Below, in pieces: positions 36,202 through 45,684 of a stretch of 64,000 nt of DNA. The notes beneath the pieces are model-generated. The model saw only the letters and a program-made list of their open reading frames with translations. It did no database searches and was not told the origin of the DNA. How positions within the stretch are numbered: position 1 is the stretch's first letter; every line of letters begins with the position of its first letter. Source of the stretch: Craterostigma plantagineum. Its lineage: Eukaryota; Streptophyta; Magnoliopsida; Lamiales; Linderniaceae. The translations under genes and the position numbers were made by a program. The DNA is taken from contig JAPQWV010000489.1 of the NCBI GenBank assembly GCA_027422505.1, forward strand, positions 372,001 through 436,000. The letters are read 5' to 3'.

Positions 36202-36527
36202 TTTATAAATCTTGAACTGTGCGATCTGTTAAGAAGTCGATGGCTGTTTGGTTGTTATATGGTGATAGGTTTCTGCTCGTCTGTAATAGTGACGGTATTT
36301 TGTTAGGTACTGCTCGTTTGTAATGGTGGTGTTTTGTTGGAATTTGCTGCTTTTATATGCGTGAAATAATTGGAGGGAAACTAGTTTGTGGGAATAATTA
36401 GGAAAAATTACAAAATTAAGCAACTTGTTTAAATCTAACCACAATGTACTATATTATTATAATATTCCAACCTTAATATGCGTGCCAACTAACAAATGAG
36501 ATAAAACTCATGGGACTGAGGGAGTAG

Positions 36528-39085
36528 AAAACAAGAGAAAAAAATACGGTTCCTTAGAGGAACGTAGGGAAATGAAAAATGAACGAGCTAGGAAACGGTA
36601 CAAGTTAAGTAGTAGCTCAAGTAGTACTGCAGATCCTTTGCAGTGTATACCAAAGACGCCTGATTTACTCCCAAGAGTAGCAAGTTGTGAGTTTTGCAAT
36701 GCCAGACGAATATATTTAGAACCACCTACTTTCTGTTGTTCGTTAGGAAAGGTGAAGCTTCAGATTTCGAAAATGCCTCCTGAATTATTAGATCTATACA
36801 TAGGTAGCAGTGAAGATGCTAAACATTTTTGGCAGTACGTTCGTACTTACAATAATATGTTTGCATTCACCTCCTTAGGAGTACATTATGACAAATCATT
36901 AGCTAAGAGAAGCAGTGGTATTTATACGTTTCGTGTGCAAGGCCAACTGTACCATTTTATGGATCAGTTAATTCCACATACTGGGAAGAACCCGAAAAAT
37001 CTGCAGTTGTATTTCTTTGACACCGAACACGAAGTCTCGAATCGCATGTCTGTTCATCCAAATTTTAAAGACAGTGTTGTCACAAAATTGCTCAGCATAA
37101 TGGATGTCAATCCATATGCTAGATTTTTCAGAAACCTTACCAATGTTGACCATCTGAATGATTACATAATTTCTTTACAACTCAATCCCTCTGTAGATGA
37201 TCGCGTTTTTAACAAACCGCAAGCATCACAAGTTGCTGGTATATGGTTGCAATCTAATACAGACACTGAACATATGACGCCACACATTCAAATATATCCA
37301 AAAAATTGCAAATCGCAGATTATTCAACATTATTTTGGTTGTTACGATCCTTTACAATATCCACTTATATTTTCCGCTGGAGACCCCAGGTGGCATAGAA
37401 AGTTTGGTAGATTGAATCATACTACTAAAAATGAGTACTCAGGAAAACCATTCATAATGAAGGCAATTACAATGTTGAAAAAATTAAGAACTCGGTCGAC
37501 CTCCTGCTCGCCGAAAATGAAGGTACTTTTACTTACAAATCTAAGATTCGCACCACTACTGCTTGCTCTTTAAAACACTGAAACTAACGTCCTACTGATG
37601 TAGGTGCTATGGAGAAAAACGTGGCAAGGACTACTGTCTCTTGTCGTGAATATTGTTGTTATATGTTACAAATGAGAGAGGATGATCAATCTTTTTTGTT
37701 GAATGTTGGAAGACTCCTGCAACAATATGTTGTAGACATGTACATTAAAATTGAAACATCAAGGTTGGATTTCTTCAGAAGTGAAGAAATCAAAACTAAG
37801 TTACGTAAAGAAGCTTACAAAGGTCTATTAGATAGTGTAATCCAAGGTCTCAGAAATGGTACTGACGTCGGCACGCGAGACATATTACCTGCATCATTTA
37901 TAGGCGGACCTAGAGACATGTGTAAACGGTATATGGATGCAATAGCCTTGGTGCAACGGTATGGGAAACCAGATATCTTCTTAACAATAACGACAAATCC
38001 AAATTGGCCAGAAATAAAAGATATGTGTCTGCCTTCAGACGAGATACAAAATAGGCCGGATATAGTATCTAGAATATTTCGTGCAAAACTCGAACTCTTG
38101 AAAGATGAACTTCTCAAATACCAAATTTTCGGTGAAGTAATAGCATACACTTATGTCGTAGAATTTCAAAGAAAAAGGGCTTACCACATGCTCATTTCTT
38201 GCTTATTCTGAACCAAACATAAAAAATATTAGCCCCTGAGTCATTTGATAGAATCGTATGTGCTGAATTACCAAATTCACTTACTAATCCTTATCTCTTC
38301 CAACTGGTAACAAAACATGATGCATGGCCCTTGCGGAAATCTTGATCCTACATGTCCTTGCATGAGGAATTGTCATGTTTGTAAGTTCAGGTATCCGAAA
38401 GAATTCTCAGAAATTACCAAGTACGCAAATAATTCATATACGATCTATCGCCGTCGAAACAACGGCTGCTCTGTTAACGTTAGAAATTCACGCCTTGATA
38501 ATCGGTGGGTTATACCATATAATCCGTACTTACTAGCTAAATTTTACTGTCATATTAATGTCAAAATATGTTCGACTGTTGACGCTGTAAAATATTTCTA
38601 CAAATACATCTACAAAGGGCACGACAAAATATTGTACACATTAATTGCAAATGAAAATGAACCTACCCACGACGAAATAAAAACTTTCCAACAAGCACGG
38701 TGGATTTCTCCGCCTGAAGCAGTTTGGCGAATTTTCAGATTTGACCTTAATCATATGCAACCTTCTGTGTTATCTCTACCTGCCCATTTAGAGGACGAGC
38801 AGTCGATAACTTTTTCAGTGAATGACTCATTAAATGAGATTGTGAACAATTCTACATTAAAAAAATATGCTAACACAATTTTTCCACATGAACCTACACG
38901 ACAACTATGCTAAGAGTAAAAACTGCTTATATATTGAATTCTCGGAGTTCTTTACTTGGCATAGTAATTTGAAAGAATGGAAACGACGTAAAAAACAAAA
39001 TGTAATTGGCCGAATATTAACCTGCCAACCAACTGAAGGCGAAAGATTTTATTTGAGGTTACTGCTCCTACATGTAAGGAACCCA
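36528..39085 (+). pseudogene. Helitron Rep/helicase gene, 5' part (copy 1)
   Basis: The open frame begins directly after the mariner element (ENKRKKYGSLEERREMK), so its true start is lost. It continues through the N-terminal region (to 37522), a short intron (37523-37603), and the Helitron-like N domain (LQQYVVDMYIKIETSRLD, DIFLTITTNPNWPEI). The HUH motif near 38180 is destroyed by a frameshift. The two-tyrosine region YFYKYIYKGHD follows at 38594-38626. The sequence ends in RFYLRLLLLHV at 39085; no helicase domain is present. Several other frame breaks occur (38211, about 38320, about 38870). Rep would nick and join DNA in rolling-circle transposition. Confidence 0.92.
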
Positions 39086-41114
39086 ACTAATATATGTGCA
39101 TCCCCTATAAATTTCAAGGGCATATCTCACTACGAGGGTGAGGAATGACACGATTGTTTGTTCAGGAAGATATCTCTGAGATTGTATAAACTACAACTAC
39201 CACCGAGGCGTCCGCCTCGTCTCACACATTACTGTTCGAGCCCATTCAGATAACCACCACCACGCCTTCGCCACCCAAAGTGCTCTTCGCTCAGCTTCTA
39301 TCTCCATCTCTTGCAAGAAATCAAAGATATGATTTCTATCTCTTGCCAGAAATCAAAGATATGATTATGGTAATAATGGATACTGGTACTATTTATCTCA
39401 GTACAATTTTCAATCTCATCATCATCAGATGATGTCTGATTGCTGCTTGCGAGGGAAGCTGCACAGAGGGTAAAGCTTCTTGGAACCCTAATAATGAGAT
39501 TCCTCCTACTGTATTTCCAAACAAAATCTTGAATGGGAGAGTTGAGATCTGTTTACCTCTTAATTTCATTGAACACCAGTGGTCTGAAGCAAACTGATCG
39601 TCGTATACCTCCAAAACATTACTGCTTCAGGGGAGAGAAATCGCTTTTGCTCGACTTTGATTATTTACATCATTATCCCTTTAAAAAGAGTATAAAGATT
39701 GCCATTTGTGACTGGTAGTGCGGCTACGATGACTCTTCAGCCTATCTCTACTACCATTTGGCTTTTTCTAAGCATCTTGTCTTCAAAAGCAAGCACTTGA
39801 TTATGGATATGATTCCACTTCGAAAAGGCTAATAATCTACAGAGCACTCCTTCAAATAGCCCAGTAGTTAGGAATATGACAGAATCACATTCAACACACT
39901 TCCAAATACATTGGCTTTCAGCTGATTTATGATCTTCAATCGCAAGGAGTCGATTGTCCCATCGTTCATTAGGGTTTCAAGAACGTCCACTGGGGTAATC
40001 ACAGGAGATTCTATCACATACAACACCACAACTTTTTTCTTTCTGGGATTTGCCGGGAAAGGATTACGACGAACGACGAAATCGAAAACTTCGCTATTGG
40101 AAGAAAAAGCTCGTAAAGTACGACGTCGTTCGACATCCCCGCGTTTTTCTCAATACCACCACATATATAATGGGCCGATCTAATTAAAAACTGAGAATGG
40201 TCTACTAAAATGGGCCCAAATTGGTCCATTATCTATTTAATGGGTGGGCCTATGACTCTTAACAATAGGCCCACTACGAAAAAATGTTATCTTCCGTTTC
40301 ATTAGCCTAGCCGTTACCCGTTAGGCAAACGGACGTATAATTTGTATTAATTATTGCAACTAAAGTCAAATTACAAATCAAATGACGAAATAATAACGTT
40401 GTCACAACCACTAATAATTTTTAAAAATAAATTAATGAGAAAGTCAAATTACAAATCAAATGACGAAATATTAAATAACATAGCCCTCAAAACAATTTGT
40501 ATTTAAATAAATTTGAATTATGAGAATGCATTATTACGTCGTCGTGTCGTTTATCATGTGGCCTTTTATTTTCTATCCCATATGTAATTCCTAAATCCGA
40601 TGATCAATTTCGTGTGTCGGTATCGAATACATATACCAAAAGAAAAGACAACATTGCATTAGGTCGTTCGTGCCAAAGATCGTACGGTGTGATTTAAGGC
40701 AAAGGCCCCTTACGATGTTGATGTCTTAACAGCAATTAACTACAGTCAAACTAAGGTCGTCTAGTAACCTCCAACGTACCTAATTCTTTATTTTTAGTAG
40801 TAATATAATATACACACAAACACACATTTATAAGTGTGTAAGTATATATATGCAATCACTCTCCTTTTATCCAAACGCCTGACGTTTCCATTGTTTTCTA
40901 CCTTTGCTTGCTTCTCTTAGTTCCCTCCCCTCCACGGTAATGGGATTCTATTCTTGATTACAATTTTGTATTTTTCTCAATTATTCTATGTAATAAGATA
41001 GGGCTTTTATCTAGTTGTTATCTACAATGCCATCAAAAAGCATCGGTCTTTCTGGTGGATGGTAAATGTCTTGTTGAGTTATATTTTTTTTATATCAAGT
41101 TTGAAGCTTTAGCC
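39086..41114. other. No recognised gene; upstream region of the endosulfine-like gene
   Basis: Contains a 30-base direct repeat (ATCTCTTGCMAGAAATCAAAG at about 39310 and 39340) and several short frames without known domains. 40780-40860 has TATATATATG and a pyrimidine-rich stretch that could be the promoter and 5' leader of the endosulfine-like gene. Confidence 0.4.
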
Positions 41115-41609
41115 ATGGAGGACTATAAAGGAAGGAGCAATGAGGAGCACAGTGCTTCAACTGAGGTATTTTATTTTTCTTTTTAATTTCTTATGAAGTC
41201 ATGTCCTGAGTTGTTCAACGCTACAAGAATATGTTTTTGACAACATGCGTGTATTGTAATAAACGAGGAAAGCCATTGAATATACGATAATTTCGTCTAA
41301 ATATGCTTAAGCAATTATGTGAAATTACTAAAAAATTGTAGACGTTTTAACTAAGCGGATGGTAATATATGAAATATATATAAAAGGGGGGAAAGATTAT
41401 CGACGATTTTGTTGGCATTCACATGCAACTTGATCACGTTCGAACACCATAGTGGTCCAAGAATGGTTAAAAGATTATATGGTTATATTTGATTGTCACA
41501 AGATATATTGTAGTATGTGTCGGCCACTCAATTTTAATCAACAATTGTACATTTAATATATCTTAAATTTGTCGGCACACAACTAATTGCGTTTCACTAT
41601 AGTTTCTAT

Positions 41610-41823
41610 TTTCTTTTTTTTTTTTTCGGTCCCGAGGTATCACTGGCTATGGGCTAATCGCCACACACTCCAGAGGTGGGACTAATCCCCGGGGTCAGAT
41701 GGATACATCCCAAACCCACCCAACAACGATAGTCATGGGCCTAAGCCCATGGGGACTTTCCAAAGTCATGTGGGAGGTGGAGTTCGAACCCCTGACCTCC
41801 TAATCACATGAACTTTGGATGCC
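41610..41823 (-). mobile_element. tRNA-derived SINE, family A, copy 2
   Basis: Reverse complement of the copy at 12710-12971, with the B box GGGTTCGAAC near 41785 and the A tail shown as a T run at 41613-41626. The 16-bp duplication TCACTATAGTTTCTAT lies at 41594-41609 and 41824-41839. It sits in intron 1 of the endosulfine-like gene. Confidence 0.95.
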
Positions 41824-42019
41824 TCACTATAGTTTCTATGGTAATGACATTTTCCATGTATTATATATGTGCGTGTAATGTGTGTAATAACCTTTCTTCT
41901 CTTTTTTTGGTCATAATTTGAGTTAGGCAGCCCGAAGTTGAATTCATCTCATGTGAACTCCCATCGATCCCTATTAATAAAATCTGATTTAGTAATGTTT
42001 TTGTTCCACAAGCAATGTC

Positions 42020-43002
42020 TTTTTTTTCCCAAACGATAGCTTGCCATTACTGAAATACGAGTACAAACGTGCTAAACAGCACACAAAGCCGTTTGGTCGC
42101 ATTGCGCCAAACGGAAAGAAGTCCTCATAAAGAGGAAATAAGACCCACAAGGGGCACATCACTCCCATGTGGGAAGACAAAGGTCCACAAGGGACAAAAA
42201 ACGACAGAAACTAAAACCTATTATCTACGACCAAGAACTAAAGAACCTATAACAGAAAAAGCTATTAAGCTAAATCTACTATACTCTTAACTTTAACTTG
42301 GTCTTCGACTTCTAGATTTTTATTTTCATCGGACTGAGGCTCCATAAAGGAGAAGAGGCTCCCGACCCAAGGGACGGGAGAAGAAGTTTTCCAGACGAGC
42401 GCCGGAAGACAGAGGAGGGGTGCAGCAGCCGGTGGTTGAAGGAATGCGGCAGGGCGGTCAGATGGGGAGCGGTGGCACGCTGGGAACTGGCGGCGGGCTG
42501 TCATAATGGTACGCCGGGCACAACGGAGGAAGCTCCTAGCAGGCGGGCGGCGGGGCCGCCGGTGGAGGGGGCGTCGAGGCAGCCGGCTGAAGTGGGCGTC
42601 GAGGCGGCCGGCGGAGGTGGGCGTCGGGGCAGGGCACCGGCGTCGGTGGTGGCGTCAGGCTGGCCGGCGGAGGGGGCGTCGAGGCAGCCGACTGAAGTGG
42701 GCGTCGAGGCGGCCGGCGGAGGTGGGCGTCGGTGGTGGCGTCGGGCTGGCCGGCGGAGGTGGGTGCTGGAAAAACAAAAAAAACAAGCAAAAAGAAAAAT
42801 AAAAAAAATAATAATAATAGAAATAAAAATAAAAAGGCAGGCTCCCCCAACCTCCAGAGGTTTAGGGAGGAGCGGGTTGACAGAAAGGAGACGGGGGCGA
42901 GGTGGGGAGGAGGAGAAGGGGATGGGAGGGGAGGTGAAAGGGGGGAAGAAGGCGGCGGCTGTGCGTGGGTTAGGGTTTTTTCAGGGGAGAGAAAGGAGAA
43001 GT
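42020..43002 (-). mobile_element. Non-autonomous L1-like (non-LTR) insert
   Basis: An 18-bp duplication TGTTCCACAAGCAATGTC flanks it at 42002-42019 and 43003-43020, and a short A tail appears as the T run at 42020-42027. The 3' end (minus strand) reads GCAAGCTATCGTTTGGG before the A run, almost the same as the L1-like tail at 44895. The 5' half (42440-43000) looks like a GC-rich 5' leader (CCTAACCCACGC, then repeated GCCGGCGGAGG-type units on the plus strand). No endonuclease or reverse transcriptase is present, so both ends are joined without the coding middle. Confidence 0.78.
42540..42770 (+). repeat. GC-rich tandem repeat inside the L1-like insert
   Basis: A roughly 35-base unit built from GGGGGCGTCGAGGCAGCCG and GGCCGGCGGAGGTGGGCG recurs in direct orientation about four times. 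Long frames on both strands here come from the repeat. Confidence 0.75.
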
Positions 43003-43184
43003 GTTCCACAAGCAATGTCACCTATTATATAATTTGTAAAAGACAAAGATCTGACAATGATATATTTTTTTTAAGTCTTGGTCACCAATTATTGTTAGTT
43101 ACATATATTGGCTAATTTCGCTTTCATAGGCTGCTCCTAGTGATAAAAAGTATGGAGGCTCATGCCAAAGAAGAAGCCCTTGAT

Positions 43185-43703
43185 TAGCGATGGCAATGGG
43201 GCGGGCCCGACTCCGCCCCTAATGGGCCGGGTATTTTTTAAATAATCGGGTATGGGGCGGGTAATGGTTTAAAATTTTTCTACCCGGCCGGGTCTGGGGC
43301 GGGTCCCGGGTCCGGCGAAAACAGCCCCGAGACCCGGCCCGAAACCCGCCTCGATAATATATCTATATTATAATTCATTTTGTAATTAAAGGTATATAGT
43401 GTTATTGATAAAATTATAAATAAAAGAGTTGTTGGTCTAGTGGTAGAGGTTTGGTATTACAAAGGTTGTGGGTTCGAATCTCAATCAACACATTTATACA
43501 TTTTATCTTTTAAAAATAAAAAAAAAAAAAAATAATATATTCGGGTCTGGCGGGTCAGACCCGGTTCGCTCGGGTCTAGCCCGGGGCGGGGCGGGTCCAG
43601 ATCCGAGACGGGGCGGGGCGGGTCCCGGGTTTGCTAAAAGATAATCGGGTCGGGTCCCGGGTCCGGCCAAACCCGACCCATACCCGACCCGTTGCCATCC
43701 CTA
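43185..43703. mobile_element. hAT MITE in endosulfine exon 2
   Basis: 519 bp with inverted ends TAGCGATGGCAATGGG and TAGGGATGGCAACGGG (read from the right). The 8-bp duplication CCCTTGAT lies at 43177-43184 and 43704-43711. The subterminal regions are dense in CGGGTCGGG-type motifs. A tRNA-like sequence lies in its middle. Confidence 0.93.
43424..43530 (+). mobile_element. Short tRNA-like/SINE sequence in the hAT MITE
   Basis: GTTGTTGGTCTAGTGGTAG resembles a D-arm/A box and GGGTTCGAATC a T-arm/B box, about 40 bases apart, followed by an A-rich tail. The acceptor ends GTTGTTG and CAATCAAC pair in part. It lacks clean tRNA stems, so a SINE or tRNA pseudogene is more likely than a working tRNA gene. 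No target duplication is clear. Confidence 0.5.
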
Positions 43704-43885
43704 CCCTTGATATCTAAGGCAAGAAAGCTACTTCTTTATTACCATAAACTAGTTATCCATATTTATAATTTTTTCATATTACTTCACGAGCAATGTGAAA
43801 ACCTTCTAAATTTAGGACCATGAAAGGGCCTTCTTTGACTCGGCAGGTTGGGCTTTATGCAAGGTTGGACCATGAAAGGGCCTTC

Positions 43886-44930
43886 TCCCTCTGTGGGAGT
43901 TTTTGTTTCCCCTTGTGGGATTGTGTGGTGCTTCCTTGGAGCCTTTGTTCTCCCGGTTATGTACCGGTGAGGTTATGTACCGGCAATGTTTTAAAAAGCG
44001 TATAGCGTAGTGTGTCGCGTTTTAGTGCCGGTAGCGCGTAGCGTAAATAGCGTAGCGCATTGCGTAAGTATTTCGGGTAATCTATATATAATATAAATAT
44101 GCTATTTTGGTAATTTTTATGTCATTATTGATGTTATGATATTGAATAATCAATATTTTCTCAAAAATTTCAATGAAATAAAAAAATACGGTCCAATTAA
44201 GAATTGGTTAAAATAAAAGTATTAAATATATGTATATGAATAATATATTAAAAAGTTTATATAAGTCCAAAACAAAATAAGCCGAGTAAGGAATCATTCT
44301 TTTTCAATATACTATCAGCTCAATTAAAATAAGCCTATTAATATAATTTAAAAACTATATTGATATCATAAAATAGATTATATGGATGTCATTATGATCT
44401 TCATAAAACAAAGAATAAATTGGATATGCTTATATATTTTTATTATATAAATTATTCAAAATAAAGTAATTTAATAAATCGGTGGATAAATAAAAAGGGA
44501 CCAACCAATGGAATATCAACAAATCACGAAAGCTAATTGAAACGAAAATCAGTCCACATTAACTTTTGCTCACGTCACCACCCAATAATGCTTCACATGA
44601 TGTACAAAAGTGATGGACACGTGCGCTTATTATGTTAAGTATTATGTTTCCGACGGTTTGCAACGAAAAAAAAATAAAAATAAACTATTTGCGACTGATA
44701 TTGCGACGGAAAAGCCGTCGCTAAATAAAAAATTCAAAAAAAAAATAAAACGCAAAATAATATACGCTTCGTCGCGTTTTAATTAAAAAAAGTATTAAGG
44801 CGCGCCTCAACGCGCGCTTTCGAACGCTTTTTAAAACAATGTGTACCGGTGAGACTCCTTGGGCTATTTAGCCCCGTGTTTTTGTTGATAATGCAAGCTA
44901 TCGTTTCGGAAAAAAAAAAATAACAATACT
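43886..44930 (+). mobile_element. L1-like 3' tail, split by a hAT element
   Basis: 43886-43983 and 44850-44930 join across the hAT element to a 3' tail ending GATAATGCAAGCTATCGTTTCGG plus an A run, matching the tail of the L1-like insert at 42028-42050 (other strand). It is severely 5'-truncated and no duplication was found. It replaces the missing end of the endosulfine gene. Confidence 0.65.
43984..44841. mobile_element. hAT-type non-autonomous element
   Basis: 858 bp with inverted ends CAATGTTTTAAAAAGCG and CATTGTTTTAAAAAGCG, and an 8-bp duplication TGTACCGG at 43976-43983 and 44842-44849. The subterminal parts are rich in CGCG/TAGCG motifs. Near 44650-44725 it contains CGACGGTTTGCAACG and GCGACGGAAAAGCCGTCGC, similar to the palindromes in the Pack-MULE TIRs, possibly an older nested remnant. 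No coding capacity. Confidence 0.92.
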
Positions 44931-45259
44931 AATTTAATTAAAATCATTGTAGCATAGCCTCCATGACAACCCTCGCAAGAGCAAACCTTGCTCGATGAGA
45001 AAGTTCTCGTCTTTGGCTGTTAGGGCTTCATATGAATTGCAAATCGTATCGCAGAGGATCAATTATCAAGAAAATCCCAATATTTCGATTGCATCGAAGC
45101 TCGATTCTGTGAAAAATCAAGGTGAAAACCCAATACGTTCTTCATCAGGTAAGTTGAAGATCAAAGGCTCAAGTATCGGTTCCGTTTCAGCTTATAAGCC
45201 TGGCATTCCAATTGGTGAGCAACGCTTGAACTCAAAACCCATCGACCTGCCGATGAGCC

Positions 45260-45647
45260 TGTTGGATATAGAAGTGCTCTGATACCACTTTGTTGGAAAT
45301 AGAAGTTATATCGGAAGGGAGAATTTCTAAGGATAGTGTTTAGAGGAAGAGGCTTTACAACACTTGATTTGATTTTCACTTGCTTGATTGCTTGATACAA
45401 ATGGTAAGGGGGTTCACCCCTATTTATAGTAGTAGCACCTCCTTAATGTGTGGGTAGGATTTAGCCAACACCACACTATTCTAGAACATTCCCTAATAAT
45501 ATCTAGTTCTATATCTTTCTAAACAATTCCATGGATATCTCTAGAATATCCATAGGTTTCTAGATTTTGGGCTGATAATTCACTTGGCCCAAATACCAAA
45601 TTCACCTCTTATTAGTTCAAGCCCAAATCAAGTTTATATTTTCAACA
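45260..45647 (-). repeat. Copia-3 3' LTR
   Basis: 388 bp. The outermost 31 bases (45260-45290) consist of 16 bases like an LTR end plus a copy of the primer site (GCTCTGATACCACTT at 45276-45290). The inner 357 bases form an ordinary LTR with its own TGTTGGAAATAG end. Confidence 0.93.
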
Positions 45648-45684
45648 CCCCCCCTTAAACTTGATTTGGTATTCCGAGCGAACT

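Larger units (their letters stand above)
33477..36524 (-). mobile_element. Mariner-like element (plant MLE), full length
   Basis: 3048 bp with inverted ends starting CTCCATCCGTCCC on the left and CTCCCTCAGTCCC on the right, flanked by TA (33475-33476 and 36525-36526). It holds one transposase gene on the minus strand and about 1.4 kb of non-coding sequence on the 3' side of that gene. Its right end abuts the open Helitron frame at 36528. Confidence 0.92.
41115..43863 (+). pseudogene. Endosulfine (ENSA/ARPP-19-like) gene, truncated and interrupted
   Basis: Exon 1 (41115-41165) encodes MEDYKGRSNEEHSASTE. Exon 2 starts at 43130 (AAPSDKKYGG) and, after one missing base, reads MPKKKPLISK; it is split by a hAT MITE and ends at 43718 before a GC-type donor. 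Exon 3 (43816-43863) reads DHERAFFDSAGWALCK. This is the conserved core of plant endosulfines, small phosphoproteins that when phosphorylated at FDS inhibit the phosphatase PP2A-B55. The family motif is FDSAD/FDSGD; here glycine replaces the aspartate. No later exon follows; L1-like sequence starts instead. Intron 1 holds a SINE and an L1-like insert. Not functional. Confidence 0.8.

Noticed and set aside
42436..43032. Glycine/arginine-rich 198-codon frame
   Set aside because: GC-rich tandem repeat inside the L1-like insert; the opposite strand is equally open.
43440..43495. A working tRNA gene
   Set aside because: Anticodon and acceptor stems do not fold properly, an A-rich tail follows, and it sits inside a MITE.
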